Notes: generated from the sequence alone by a model not told the origin. Positions 28,013-37,624 are shown, numbered from the stretch's first letter. The stretch: DNA of 64,000 nt from an uncultured Prevotella sp. (GCA_944320255.1 CALUGU010000003.1:1-64000), one strand, 5' to 3'. Numbers and translations are program-made.

Positions 28013-31000
28013 ATGAAAAAGCTGATAAACATATATAAGTCTCTTTTCATCTTTATTTTTATGTTCCTTTCATCTGTGTTATGTTGGGGACAAAACAAAT
28101 ATAAAACTTACCAATATGTAGTGCAAGGTGAAGCTGAAAGGTATGAATCTTCTGTGACGTATGTTAGCTGCTCAAAAGAAAATACTCACAGTTTTAGTGA
28201 TGGCACATTTACATCAGGAACAGGTGCAGAGGCTTTTGATGGCAAAACTGAAACGTTGTGGTGCGTCGATGGAATGTATAATAAAGAGGCATACATTATT
28301 GCTAATTTGGGAACAGAATACCAAAGCGTTAAATCAGTAGATATGCTTTTTAGCACGGCTGATAGATGTCCGAAAAGTCTGAAAGTTTATTCATCTACTT
28401 CAGATGATGGAACTTCTGGTGATTGGACTGAGTTATGCAGTGTCGATGACATTCAAAGTGTACGGAGCGATGGCCACGTTGTAGGAAATTTCACAACAGA
28501 TATTACTGGACAATATATTAAGATTGTAATATCTGGTGCTCAAGAAGAAAGTGGTACTGGTGCAAGAACATATTTATATGAAGTTTCTTTTAATACAAAT
28601 GCAGTTAATGTAGAAATTACGCAAAGTACAGATATTTTCATCAAACACAAGCCAGCCAAGTGGTACAATATAGCTTCTAAATTACAAGGTATTGCTGACG
28701 ATTTTGATGAGAAATGCGACTCCATTCCGTCGATGATAACGGTTAAGGAAAATGGTAAGGAAATACAAGTACAGAATACCCATACATTGGTAGATACACT
28801 TTACGTTAAGAAAGGAAGCTCTACGTGGCTTAAACTTCCCGATTGGCTGAATAATAACATCAGCAACAAGACGTACCAGCGTTGGTATAATTATGAAACA
28901 GGTGGAACTTTTCGTACCAATAATATTGGCTCCGAAGAAATATGGGATTACCTGACCCCCGCAACTAATGATGAAATTCAACAAGAAGTTGACGCCTCTA
29001 ATCATCCGAATAATGGCCAAGGTTGGCGGTTTGCCAATGGCTATGTCGGTGGATATTGTGTAAATGGGAAACTTTCTGATAAAAAAAATGAAAATAACGA
29101 GCCAAAGGCGTTATATTTCATGAAATTTTATTATCCAAAGGATGGCGAATCTTCATATAAAATCGCCTGTGACGTTTCGGGATATAACGATTATACCGAG
29201 AACTATTCGGACGAATCAAAAAATGCCAAGTTCTTAAATGACGACGGCACAGCTTGCGAACCGACATTGAGCCACCGTTTTATTTTCTACGTCAAAGCCG
29301 TTGATGAATTAAAAAAGGGCGTTGATGGAGTAGAAGAGGATGGCATTCCCCCTGTTGACGTGAAGAACATAACCATGCCTGCAAGACGCATTCCCAACAA
29401 TACAGAAGAGATGGTAGCGTTGTCGAGGGATGCACGCGGTTATGCGATAAATTCAAATGATCCAAATGAAGAAATAGTATTGACAGCGACAATCGAGTAT
29501 GCCAATGGTGAAAACAATAAAGCTAATATATCTTTGCTAAATAGTTCTGATGGGGTCTTAACCCTTAGCGGTGATGACCGTATTATACATTTTAAATATA
29601 ACGGTAAAGGCGATGGCTACACGGAAACTGTTGATGACGGTAGTAGGGCCTCCATCGTTGTAAAGAATGGCGCAACTGAGGTTGCGCGCTTTAACCTTAC
29701 GTTTGAGGATGACGATATTCTTTTGTCACAATCACAGGTTGAAGAGCTGGACAAAAAGAACAACGACGCTAATTATGTGTTCACTGACGCGACTGATAAT
29801 CCAAAAGCAAAATGGCACGATCTGGGTGAGCGAACGCCGACCTATTTAAATGACAACTATCAGCTGTTGACAGACCTTAACTTTGATTATTCAGAAAACA
29901 TAGCCAGTCAAGTAGGCTATTTGGACAACGTATATCCGTTCCCATTGCGGTGGAGCAGCAGCTCATACGGTTTTTATGACGGCAGTGCTAAAACTGGAAT
30001 AGATGAGTTTGAACCGTCAAATGGAACAAATCAATATCCTGAATGGGGATATTATGCTTTAATGAATAACTATGTAGAGTGTCCTGGTGGCTGGAAAGAA
30101 GATAGCGGCGCACCAGTGCCGAATATGGCAAGACCTAACAAAGAGGGCGACCCAAGCACTTACCACCTTTATGCCGACGTGTCTGACCGTCCTGGCGTCA
30201 TTGCCCGTTTGCCGTTCGACCGCCAACTGTGTGCTGGTACAGAGCTGTTGGTTACAGCGTGGGTAAAATGTGCCAGAAGTGCTCCTGAGAAGGCTAATGC
30301 TGGCGTGTTGTTTACAGTAATGGGTGTGAACAAGGATGATGCTGGAAATGAGACGTACACGCCGATATACAGCTATCAGACAGGCCAGATACCTACGACG
30401 TATAGGAATGACAAGAGTGTTAAACTACCAGGATTCAAAGATGAGAGTAATGAATGGATGCAAGCTTATTTCACGTTTATAAACCGTACAAACAGAAATT
30501 TTGACAGCTATGCAATACAGATAGACAATAACAGTGCATCGACCAACGGCGGTGACCTATACATCGACGACATACGCGTTTATATAGCGACAGTAAACCC
30601 GGAGGTGACGCAGCTTGACGCTAACTGCTCTGACGACCCTACGAGGGTGAACATAAAGATGGATTGGAGCCGTTTGATGTCGCGTATCGGAAATTATGAC
30701 GAGTCGCTCACGGGTGATGGACAGTTATGCTTCTGTCTGCTTGACAAGGATACTTATGAAGCAAACATAGGCAGCAACAGCGAAGGGGAACAGATAAAAG
30801 CTATCACAGAGTCGGCAATGCTGCTTAAAACGGCTAATACAGTGATTGGCACTGGCAATAAGTTCCTGACGTTAGGTTTCGACTATACGTTTACAAACAA
30901 TGCGGAATACTCACTTACCGGTGGTGATAGTCAAACGTTGGTTTCTTCAGGTAATTTCTTTCGTAAGTCAGACGGCTCAATAAGGGAACTGACAGGCGAC

Positions 31001-34000
31001 TTCTATGCCGACCTTAAGGCCAATCACACATATATGATGGTTGTGCTGCCAGACGGTTTCCCGACGAGCGATGCAGATTTTGCGGAGAAGTTTGCTGGAA
31101 GGGTGGATGCCGACCAGTGTAACATTGTGTCGGAGTTCACAGTCGTACCGCGTAACACATTTAAGGTGAACGGAACGATTCTTAAACCGGAACTTGACTA
31201 TTGTAAGGGACAGACTTATAACTTCACGGCTGAGGTTCGCAAGCCTAAACTTGACGCGAATGACGATTACATACGAGACCCTGAAACAGGTCGCTTGCAA
31301 TATGAGTCGATAGACCAAGTGGTTTATTTCGATTGGTTCTTTGGTACGGAAGATGAATATGCAAAGAAGCAAAGTGGTGAAGGCTATGTTGACGTTAGGC
31401 TTGACGAGGCTCTGCAAGTATTCCGTGACATTTATCCTGACGCAGATGTTGTTGACGAGATGACAACACCTGTCACAGGCACTTTTTCGAGCGATATGTT
31501 TAATCTGTTGAAATATTATTCAGAGGAAGCTGAAGGCTCGGTCGGCGGACAGCACGCACATCCATTGGTACTACATCAGCAATCATTAAATATAACGTTG
31601 CTTGATGAATTAAATCTGATAGCACGCCCGATACCAGTTAAAGTGGACGGCGAGCAGGGGGATGAACAGATTGCTGTGGTTTGCTGGGACTACATACCTC
31701 TGACGCTCAGAACAGAGGAGAGCGCTCCTTCGGTGAAGCCTGGTTTCAACGATGTGCTGTATCCCGATGAAATAAATAATCTCGACCCATGTTTGCGTAT
31801 AGGCCTTGACCAAATTAAAAGTGTGAGTACGTCTGGGGATGCCGTGCTGACTGTTGACTTGCGTGACGCACAATACAGCAGTGGTAACGGCGCAAACAAT
31901 GTTGATAGGCTTGTCATTGCTACGGACAGCGAGGGGAAAGATATAAACGGGCTTTATCTTGTAAGTACGGACGACCCTGAATATACAGCTCTCTTCGGCG
32001 ATGGCTCGTTTGTTGACGAAGGAATTTTCGATGAGTTGAGCTTGCCCGTCGGAACGGTTAAGAGCTTTGAGGCCTCGCATTTTGTAACAGGCACGACAAC
32101 CCGTAATAATAAGATGACTGTGCAGTTTGATCTTTCAACAGAGCGGGACATAACCTTGGCTGACGGCACACAGACAAAGTTTAAATTCACGCCAAAGGAG
32201 GGATATACGTATAATTTGGCTGTGCATTTTGAGGAAAAGATGAAAGACGGTAGCAAGAGTCCCGCTTGTGCAGGGCATATGGTTCTGCCGATAAAAGTTG
32301 TGCCGGAATATGTCAAGTGGGTAGGTTCTGCCGACGGTGAAGGCAACTGGAACAATGATAGCAACTGGAAGCGCGTAAGTGCCGGGGAAATGAATATGGA
32401 CGTACCTGCTACGTCAGACGAAAATCTGCGTGACGATGTTACGTTCACCAACGAAGCCGGCTTTGTGCCGATGCTGTTCACTAAGGTAATTATGCCGAAA
32501 GACAGTAAGGTGAAGCTCTACCGTGCAGGATACAACAAAAATTCATGGGAACTCGGCGACCCGAACGACCAGACGGATTCGCCCGACCTGCCGAAGCAGA
32601 AGCCGACGCTCAATATACAGTATGACCTCATGGCATACGGTAATGAGAGTGCGGTAACTGGTGACATCGTAACACAGCTTTACCGAGTAAATCTCTGTGA
32701 CGAAATCCACTTCGAGCCGGGAGCAGAGATGTTGCGGCCCGAATACCTGCTTTACAATAAGGCATGGATCGAAATGGAAGTGCCGGCAGGTGAGTGGACG
32801 CTCGTTTCAACTCCGTTGCAGGATGTTGTTTCGGGAGACTGGTACACATCTCAAAGCGGAACGCAAGATACCGAGTACTTCAAAGACATTATCTTCAACG
32901 ACGAGTATAGCCGTTTGAAGCCTTTTGTAACCCAGCGCACATGGACCGACGGGGCGACGATAGTCGAAAATTCCGGTAGTACGTCAACCGATGATCACGT
33001 TCCTGCATCGTTCACTGCTACATGGAGTGCCTTGTTCAATGATACCTCTGTGCCTTACACCAGCGGTAACGGCTATTCTGTCAAGACGGCAGGCATAAAG
33101 TCAAACGATGACGGTACTAAGGGAGAATATGAAACGCTGACGTTCCGCTTCCCGAAAGCAGACGCAAGTTATGACTTCTCGGCGGGCACAATCAGCCGCG
33201 GCAATCCAGGCAGATTCATCACCGACGAGATCCTGAAGCGTGTCGATCAAGACGCTATCGAAGCAAATGAGGCTGAAGAACAAGACCTGACTGTAGAGTT
33301 GACGAATATTGCTACAAGGGGAACAGCACGGTATGCCATTGTCGGCAACCCGTTTATGGCAAACCTTGACGTCTCTAAGTTCATCGATGCAAATAGCGGC
33401 GTGCTTGAAGCTAAGTATTGGATTGATAGCAATGTTGAAGGTGAAGGCTCTGAAGCAGGAACGGCAACACAGAGCGGTGATACTTGGACTGAGACTGAGG
33501 GCAATGGACTTGTAGGGCAATACAAAGCATTTTGTGTGCAGCTGAAAGCGAGTGCCGAACCTAAAGTGACGTTCACGCCGGACATGGCTGTATTGAGCAG
33601 CACTACAGAAACCACCACGACGAACAACCTTGTTATTAAGGCGGAGAGCGCAAGCGGCATCACTTCAGCCGCCTTGGCTTATGACGTGCAGGCTAATGAC
33701 GGTTATGTAAGTGCTGAAGACGCCGAACTGATAACCGACATTCTCGGCAACGGCGGCAAGCCGTCTGTTTACACCGTGGCCGATAATGTGGCTGTCAGCG
33801 TGAACAAGATAAAGGATTTGCGCCTGATACCTGTTGGACTGTTCGCTACCGAAGACTACAAGACCACGCTGACGTTCACAGGCGTTGCCTCGCTTCTTGA
33901 ACCGACGCTCTATGACGCTGAAACGAACACTGAAACGCCGCTAACCGAAGGTTATGCGCTCACTGTAGAAGGAGCTTCACACGGACGTTACTTCATCCGC

Positions 34001-34282
34001 ACGCGCGGGGCGGGCGAGGGCACTACAGACATAGAGGAGACCGTTGCCGGCGGAGACAATAGCGTCAGCGTTTATTCTGTCGAGCAAGGCAAGGTTGTCG
34101 TTGCTTCCGGCACCGGACTTAAAGACGTTATGATTTACTCTGTGGGCGGTGCGCTCTTAAAGAATGAGAGCGTCGGCGCAGGCCTCACTGCTTGCACGAT
34201 AGACAACGTTGACAGCGGTGTTGTAATCGTCAAGGTGGTAACACCTGAAGGTACAACTACGCGCAAGATAATGGTGAAATAA
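28013..34282 (+). CDS. Giant surface protein with discoidin-like domain and T9SS-like tail, probable fimbrial tip
   Basis: Secreted protein of 2089 residues. A signal peptide (MKKLINIYKSLFIFIFMFL, mature near WGQN) is followed by a discoidin/F5-8-type domain (about 45-195; FDGKTETLWCVDG, LKVYSS, GQYIKIVISG). A long beta-rich body includes carbohydrate-binding-like jelly-roll stretches (about 690-870). The last 70 residues (VMIYSVGGALL...GVVIVKVV...TTRKIMVK) fit a type A T9SS sorting domain. It is the last gene of the fimbrial operon. In Porphyromonas gingivalis the Mfa5 tip component is likewise large; equivalence is inferred from position and tail, not shared sequence. Confidence 0.75.
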   Translation: MKKLINIYKSLFIFIFMFLSSVLCWGQNKYKTYQYVVQGEAERYESSVTYVSCSKENTHSFSDGTFTSGTGAEAFDGKTETLWCVDGMYNKEAYIIANLGTEYQSVKSVDMLFSTADRCPKSLKVYSSTSDDGTSGDWTELCSVDDIQSVRSDGHVVGNFTTDITGQYIKIVISGAQEESGTGARTYLYEVSFNTNAVNVEITQSTDIFIKHKPAKWYNIASKLQGIADDFDEKCDSIPSMITVKENGKEIQVQNTHTLVDTLYVKKGSSTWLKLPDWLNNNISNKTYQRWYNYETGGTFRTNNIGSEEIWDYLTPATNDEIQQEVDASNHPNNGQGWRFANGYVGGYCVNGKLSDKKNENNEPKALYFMKFYYPKDGESSYKIACDVSGYNDYTENYSDESKNAKFLNDDGTACEPTLSHRFIFYVKAVDELKKGVDGVEEDGIPPVDVKNITMPARRIPNNTEEMVALSRDARGYAINSNDPNEEIVLTATIEYANGENNKANISLLNSSDGVLTLSGDDRIIHFKYNGKGDGYTETVDDGSRASIVVKNGATEVARFNLTFEDDDILLSQSQVEELDKKNNDANYVFTDATDNPKAKWHDLGERTPTYLNDNYQLLTDLNFDYSENIASQVGYLDNVYPFPLRWSSSSYGFYDGSAKTGIDEFEPSNGTNQYPEWGYYALMNNYVECPGGWKEDSGAPVPNMARPNKEGDPSTYHLYADVSDRPGVIARLPFDRQLCAGTELLVTAWVKCARSAPEKANAGVLFTVMGVNKDDAGNETYTPIYSYQTGQIPTTYRNDKSVKLPGFKDESNEWMQAYFTFINRTNRNFDSYAIQIDNNSASTNGGDLYIDDIRVYIATVNPEVTQLDANCSDDPTRVNIKMDWSRLMSRIGNYDESLTGDGQLCFCLLDKDTYEANIGSNSEGEQIKAITESAMLLKTANTVIGTGNKFLTLGFDYTFTNNAEYSLTGGDSQTLVSSGNFFRKSDGSIRELTGDFYADLKANHTYMMVVLPDGFPTSDADFAEKFAGRVDADQCNIVSEFTVVPRNTFKVNGTILKPELDYCKGQTYNFTAEVRKPKLDANDDYIRDPETGRLQYESIDQVVYFDWFFGTEDEYAKKQSGEGYVDVRLDEALQVFRDIYPDADVVDEMTTPVTGTFSSDMFNLLKYYSEEAEGSVGGQHAHPLVLHQQSLNITLLDELNLIARPIPVKVDGEQGDEQIAVVCWDYIPLTLRTEESAPSVKPGFNDVLYPDEINNLDPCLRIGLDQIKSVSTSGDAVLTVDLRDAQYSSGNGANNVDRLVIATDSEGKDINGLYLVSTDDPEYTALFGDGSFVDEGIFDELSLPVGTVKSFEASHFVTGTTTRNNKMTVQFDLSTERDITLADGTQTKFKFTPKEGYTYNLAVHFEEKMKDGSKSPACAGHMVLPIKVVPEYVKWVGSADGEGNWNNDSNWKRVSAGEMNMDVPATSDENLRDDVTFTNEAGFVPMLFTKVIMPKDSKVKLYRAGYNKNSWELGDPNDQTDSPDLPKQKPTLNIQYDLMAYGNESAVTGDIVTQLYRVNLCDEIHFEPGAEMLRPEYLLYNKAWIEMEVPAGEWTLVSTPLQDVVSGDWYTSQSGTQDTEYFKDIIFNDEYSRLKPFVTQRTWTDGATIVENSGSTSTDDHVPASFTATWSALFNDTSVPYTSGNGYSVKTAGIKSNDDGTKGEYETLTFRFPKADASYDFSAGTISRGNPGRFITDEILKRVDQDAIEANEAEEQDLTVELTNIATRGTARYAIVGNPFMANLDVSKFIDANSGVLEAKYWIDSNVEGEGSEAGTATQSGDTWTETEGNGLVGQYKAFCVQLKASAEPKVTFTPDMAVLSSTTETTTTNNLVIKAESASGITSAALAYDVQANDGYVSAEDAELITDILGNGGKPSVYTVADNVAVSVNKIKDLRLIPVGLFATEDYKTTLTFTGVASLLEPTLYDAETNTETPLTEGYALTVEGASHGRYFIRTRGAGEGTTDIEETVAGGDNSVSVYSVEQGKVVVASGTGLKDVMIYSVGGALLKNESVGAGLTACTIDNVDSGVVIVKVVTPEGTTTRKIMVK

Positions 34283-34314
34283 ACATTGTTTGACAGAACA
34301 TTTGTTAGTTAAGG

Positions 34315-34359
34315 AAAACGGACAACCGGCAAGTGAGAGCACGGTTGTCCGTTTTTCCT
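34315..34359 (+). terminator. Terminator of the fimbrial operon
   Basis: A perfect 14-bp stem (AAAACGGACAACCG at 34315-34328 with 34342-34355) and a T run at 34351-34355 follow the last fimbrial gene by about 30 nt. Confidence 0.9.
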
Positions 34360-34518
34360 TTTGTCTTTATGAATGGTTTGTTGGTCGTTGATACAAGCTG
34401 TTGTCCGTTAACTCCTATAAACTCCTTTTTGATACGCCTATAATGGAAATCCGCAGGGACGGAGTGCTTGCTGATTTCAGGAAAAGAACATTGAATAAAT
34501 ACATTGTGCAGTCAAAAT

Positions 34519-34698
34519 GTCACAATGTCACTGCGCAGGGGAATGCGCTGATTGCCGAGGGTTAGTTGTGACATTGACTACATCGGACTTTCACCAATGT
34601 CACGGCAGATGGTGTGACGGCGGTGACATTATGAGCGAGGTGATGTCACTGCGCAAGGCGGTGGTATACAGATGGATACGGCACGTTGTGACATTGTG
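34519..34698. repeat. Cluster of GTGACATT/AATGTCAC words
   Basis: The word GTGACATT or its complement occurs about six times in 180 nt, for example near 34519-34530, 34567, 34597, 34623 and 34687-34698; the first and last form a 12-bp inverted pair (TCACAATGTCAC with GTGACATTGTGA). ATGTCACTGCGCA is repeated at about 34525 and 34643. The meaning is unknown. Confidence 0.55.
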
Positions 34699-34757
34699 AC
34701 GTCAGTTGCAAACATTTTTACTATTGTAATGCTAAAAAAACGCAACAGCAATCTGAA

Positions 34758-34801
34758 AGAGCGTCTTTTGCATGATGGGAGGGCGCATATTGCAATGCGT
34801 T
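34758..34801 (+). repeat. 22-bp periodic units, locus 3 (two units)
   Basis: Two 22-nt units (34758-34779 and 34780-34801) share AG(A/G)GCG and TTGCA at the same offsets. The sequence differs from the GCCGTTATT arrays but the period is the same. Confidence 0.4.
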
Positions 34802-35045
34802 TGACTGCAAAACGTAAATTGACTTTTGTGTTTCCACGCGAAGATGCCATCGGCTTAATACCATCCGCTTACTTATTCCGGACAGACGTTAACGTTGGAT
34901 TTCATTCCACGTTTTTCACGCTCGGCAAAACAAATGAATTTGCTTTACTCTCGCTTAACCAAAATGTTCGGTATTAGGTGATTGTTATAATGTCTTCTTA
35001 TGTAAAACTCGCGACGTTGGTTGTGATTTCTTTTATATGCTTTTA

Positions 35046-35089
35046 ATCAAAAAAAGAAAGCTAAGCGATTAATCAATCACTTAGCTTTC
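35046..35089 (-). terminator. Terminator of the tRNA-Arg pair
   Basis: On the minus strand a perfect 10-bp stem (GAAAGCTAAG, 35056-35065 with 35080-35089) is followed by a run of T (the A run at 35048-35055). It ends the tRNA-Arg transcript. Confidence 0.9.
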
Positions 35090-35093
35090 TGTG

Positions 35094-35167
35094 TGACCCC
35101 GACAGGATTCAAACCTGTAACCTTCTGATCCGTAGTCAGATGCTCTATTCAGTTGAGCCACGGGGCC
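35094..35167 (-). tRNA. tRNA-Arg (ACG), copy 2
   Basis: A 74-nt cloverleaf on the minus strand. The acceptor stem GGCCCCG pairs with CGGGGTC (one G-U), the anticodon loop CTACGGA gives anticodon ACG, and the T loop TTTGAATC is standard. The CCA end is not encoded. It is identical to the copy at 35193-35266. Confidence 0.95.
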
Positions 35168-35192
35168 GTTTGCATTTCAGTACTCCTTGAAG

Positions 35193-35266
35193 TGACCCCG
35201 ACAGGATTCAAACCTGTAACCTTCTGATCCGTAGTCAGATGCTCTATTCAGTTGAGCCACGGGGCC
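35193..35266 (-). tRNA. tRNA-Arg (ACG), copy 1
   Basis: A 74-nt cloverleaf identical to its neighbour, with anticodon ACG. A 25-nt spacer separates the two, which are probably cotranscribed from the promoter at 35285-35315 and processed apart. Confidence 0.95.
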
Positions 35267-35284
35267 GTTTCCTTAATTGCGCTG

Positions 35285-35315
35285 CAAAGGTACACACTTT
35301 TTTTCATTCCTCCAA
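35285..35315 (-). promoter_or_regulatory. Promoter of the tRNA-Arg pair
   Basis: On the minus strand TACCTTTG (35285-35292) lies 20 nt from a TTG (35313-35315), a good fit to the phylum consensus. The tRNA begins about 18 nt downstream. Confidence 0.65.
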
Positions 35316-35544
35316 TTTTTCATTGATTATTTTTATGAAAAACTTTAAAATATCGTGAATAATGGGGCGTTCGCAATCTTTTTTGCTGGATATGCGACTG
35401 AATTTGCTATTGTAACAACATCGTTAGTGGGAATATCCGATAATAATCCAAGTTGTCGTATTCCTTGTGTCGCATCCTATGGTACGGTATATGGTGTGCA
35501 AACAACTTAGTAGGGCTATGGCAACACGACGTGTGAATAATGAA
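35316..35544. other. Spacer between tRNA-Arg and tRNA-Cys units
   Basis: No gene or repeat is seen in this stretch, apart from promoter and terminator elements at its ends. Confidence 0.6.
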
Positions 35545-35575
35545 AGAGCCGCGAAAGACTTCCTTTCGCGGCTCT
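35545..35575 (-). terminator. Terminator-like hairpin after tRNA-Cys
   Basis: A perfect 13-bp stem (AGAGCCGCGAAAG, 35545-35557 with 35563-35575) lies just downstream of tRNA-Cys on the minus strand, followed by a modest T-rich stretch. Confidence 0.75.
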
Positions 35576-35581
35576 AAATCG

Positions 35582-35652
35582 AGGTACCTAGCAGAGTCGA
35601 ACTGCTCTACACGGTTTTGCAGACCGTTACCTAACCGCTCGGCCAAGGTACC
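35582..35652 (-). tRNA. tRNA-Cys (GCA)
   Basis: A 71-nt cloverleaf on the minus strand. The acceptor stem GGTACCT pairs perfectly with AGGTACC, the discriminator is T as expected for Cys, and the anticodon loop CTGCAAA gives GCA. A -7 box TATCTTTG on the minus strand (35672-35679) lies about 20 nt upstream. Confidence 0.95.
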
Positions 35653-35671
35653 TTGTTCGCTTTTTGCGGTG

Positions 35672-35679
35672 CAAAGATA
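35672..35679 (-). promoter_or_regulatory. -7 box of tRNA-Cys
   Basis: TATCTTTG on the minus strand fits TAnnTTTG at the right distance from the tRNA start. Confidence 0.5.
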
Positions 35680-35784
35680 ATACATTTTTATTACTTCGGC
35701 AAATTTTAATGGAAAAAAGTTTTGAGGAACGAAAAAATAACCGAATTATGAATGTCCGTATCCGGCTAAGGGTGGGGATGGAAT

Positions 35785-35829
35785 ATAAAAAAAACCATTA
35801 CGATGTCATAAATGACAAGGTAATGGTTT
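35785..35829 (-). terminator. Terminator of the bamD-rpoZ-DUF4293 operon
   Basis: A stem of 10 bp (AAACCATTAC at 35792-35801 with 35820-35829) has an inner TGTCA/TGACA pairing and is followed on the minus strand by a T run (A run at 35787-35794). It ends about 25 nt after the DUF4293 gene. Confidence 0.85.
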
Positions 35830-35852
35830 CCCTATTGTTGAGTTATTGGTTT

Positions 35853-36311
35853 TTATCTTATCCTGTCAGCTGAACGCACCAGCTCCTCATCCGCCAGTAT
35901 GGCTTTTCTTGCCATGAAGTATAATATCATATTTACGGCAGGAAGGGCGGCAGTAAGAGCGGGCTTGAATGTACTTTCCGCGTCGCCCATATTGAAGGCC
36001 ATAACGGCGTAAACCACGTACCAACCCATGCAGAGCAAGATGTTGAACATACAGAAGCGGCTTTGCGCCATGCGGTTTCTGTAAGAGAATATCGCTATCA
36101 GGGCGATGGGGCAGGTGAGCAGCATTATCGCGAACAACGCCCATACGGAGAAATCGAGACTACCGTCAGGCTGCGCTATCCACAGGTTGTACATAACGCT
36201 CTTGCCCCCAAGCGTGTCGGCAGGCGTGAAACTGCCAAGCGGCAGGCACAGGCATAAAATGGTCAGCGCAACCGCTATGAGCAAGAATAATGTCTGCTTG
36301 CGTTGTATCAT
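35853..36311 (-). CDS. DUF4293 membrane protein
   Basis: Inner-membrane protein of 152 residues with four hydrophobic segments (about 8-26, 55-75, 85-110, 118-135), matching DUF4293. It starts MIQRKQTLFLL at 36311; an upstream in-frame Met at 36350 lies inside rpoZ and is not used. The start overlaps the rpoZ stop by 4 nt, so the two are translationally coupled. The gene follows bamD and rpoZ in other Bacteroidota as well. No function is known. Confidence 0.88.
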   Translation of the reverse strand: MIQRKQTLFLLIAVALTILCLCLPLGSFTPADTLGGKSVMYNLWIAQPDGSLDFSVWALFAIMLLTCPIALIAIFSYRNRMAQSRFCMFNILLCMGWYVVYAVMAFNMGDAESTFKPALTAALPAVNMILYFMARKAILADEELVRSADRIR

Positions 36312-36646
36312 TGTGCGTCCTTTTGATTGTCTTTCTGGGTGTCGCGCCAATATACGTTGCCGTCGATGAACTCTTGCGTTGCCAGCAGCGTGGGCTTGGG
36401 CAACTTCTCGTAATAGCGAGAAATCTCAATCTGTTCCCTGTTCTCGAAAACTTCTTCCAAGCTGTCATTGTATGATGCGAACTCGGCAAGTTTCTTGCTC
36501 AGGTCCTGCTTGATTTCCACTGAAATCTGGTTTGCCCTTTTTGAAATGATGGCAACGCTTTTGTAGATGTTTCCAGTGTCATTACACAAGTCCATGATGT
36601 TACGTGTGACCGTGTTCGTAGGAGCTTTTGATTTCTTGTAGTCCAT
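36308..36646 (-). CDS. rpoZ: RNA polymerase omega subunit, Bacteroidota type
   Basis: Small RNA polymerase subunit of 112 residues. The Bacteroidota form is recognised by NTVTRNIMDLCNDTGNIYKSVAIISKRANQI-like sequence near 10-42, corresponding to the family's A.R...L...TGN.Y.....KRA.Q pattern. It helps assemble and stabilise the core enzyme. It sits between bamD and DUF4293. Confidence 0.88.
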   Translation of the reverse strand: MDYKKSKAPTNTVTRNIMDLCNDTGNIYKSVAIISKRANQISVEIKQDLSKKLAEFASYNDSLEEVFENREQIEISRYYEKLPKPTLLATQEFIDGNVYWRDTQKDNQKDAQ

Positions 36647-36741
36647 GTTCCAATTATAATATTTACGATGTTATTTACCTTAATAATTTCATTCTACGTT
36701 TTTCCGTTCGCCAAAGTGAATGAAAAATCCTTTAGCTTCAT

Positions 36742-37572
36742 TTAATCAGCGCGTTCTGTGTATTTTTTGCAAGACTCGATGTATTTCTCCGCCAGTTTCT
36801 TGTTCTCCGAGTCGGGATATTCGTTTATGAAGCCGTAGCACTCGTCTTCGGCGTCACGGTATCTGTCGATTTTCTTCGACTCCACGCTTTGCTGCGCCAG
36901 CTCGTATTTGCTTTTCATTATGAGCAGTGCGAAGTCTTCACGCAGGTTTGTGTACGGGTAATCATTGATGGCGTTCTGCGCCGTGATGATGCAAGCCTCA
37001 TAGTTGCTGCCGCCACTGGTGCAGTTGCCGAAGTACGAGCCGAGGTTGTAATAGAGTTGGGCTGAATAAAGCTCTTTCTTCACCAACTTGTCTTGCAGTT
37101 CGAAAAGCCTTTTCTGCGCCATGTCTTTCAGACGCGCTTCCGGGTAGATGTCGAGATATTCCTGAAACGCGGCGATGGCGTTAACCGTCTGCGTCTGGTC
37201 GAGGCGCGGTTCGGGCGTACTCATATAGAGGCTTTCACCTATATAGAACGACGCCATCTCGGCGTAAATACCTTTCGGGTAAGACTGCCTGTATTTCTTG
37301 AACGTCATGGCCGCGCCCTCATAGTCCCTGTCGCAGTATTGCGCCATGGCCAGCATATAGAGGCATTCCTCGGCGTTGTCTGTTCCTTTCTGGATTGTCA
37401 CCAATTCTTGCAGCAGCGTGATGGCCTGTGAATATTTGCCGTTGGCGAAACATTCCTTGGCGAACTCATACTTATAGGTGTTGTCTTGCGACTTGTAGAC
37501 CTGGTTGAATTCGTGCGCACATCCTGAAAAAAGTAACACTGCAAGTATCGGGATAAGAATATTTTTCTTCAT
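36742..37572 (-). CDS. bamD: Outer-membrane assembly lipoprotein BamD
   Basis: Lipoprotein of 276 residues of the BAM complex that inserts beta-barrels into the outer membrane. The signal peptide ends in LFSGC (Cys18). TPR repeats fill the rest (YEFAKECFANGKYSQAITLLQEL, YEGAAMTFKKYRQSYPKG, AIAAFQEYLDIYPEARLKD), the usual BamD layout. A promoter lies just upstream (37594-37624) and rpoZ follows after about 95 nt. Confidence 0.93.
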   Translation of the reverse strand: MKKNILIPILAVLLFSGCAHEFNQVYKSQDNTYKYEFAKECFANGKYSQAITLLQELVTIQKGTDNAEECLYMLAMAQYCDRDYEGAAMTFKKYRQSYPKGIYAEMASFYIGESLYMSTPEPRLDQTQTVNAIAAFQEYLDIYPEARLKDMAQKRLFELQDKLVKKELYSAQLYYNLGSYFGNCTSGGSNYEACIITAQNAINDYPYTNLREDFALLIMKSKYELAQQSVESKKIDRYRDAEDECYGFINEYPDSENKKLAEKYIESCKKYTERAD

Positions 37573-37593
37573 AAGAAATCATACATTTGGTTG

Positions 37594-37624
37594 CAAAAGT
37601 ACACATTATTCTTATAAATGGCAA
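37594..37624 (-). promoter_or_regulatory. Promoter of bamD operon
   Basis: On the minus strand TACTTTTG (37594-37601) and TTG (37622-37624) are 20 nt apart. The bamD start is about 22 nt downstream of the -7 box. Confidence 0.65.

Larger units (their letters stand above)
34360..35045. other. Non-coding spacer between fimbrial operon and tRNA genes
   Basis: About 690 nt without a convincing gene. Two short open frames (around 34517-34699 and 34672-34977) lie across repeats and lack family features. The spacer holds the GTGACATT repeat cluster (34519-34698) and the 22-bp units (34758-34801). The rest is unremarkable AT-rich sequence. Confidence 0.6.

Noticed and set aside
28682..29020. Minus-strand open frames within the giant fimbrial protein gene
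   Set aside because: They are short, lack domains and overlap a long, well-supported coding sequence.
34517..34977. Two short open frames between the fimbrial operon and tRNA genes
   Set aside because: They run through the GTGACATT repeats and the 22-bp units, have no ribosome site and no family features.
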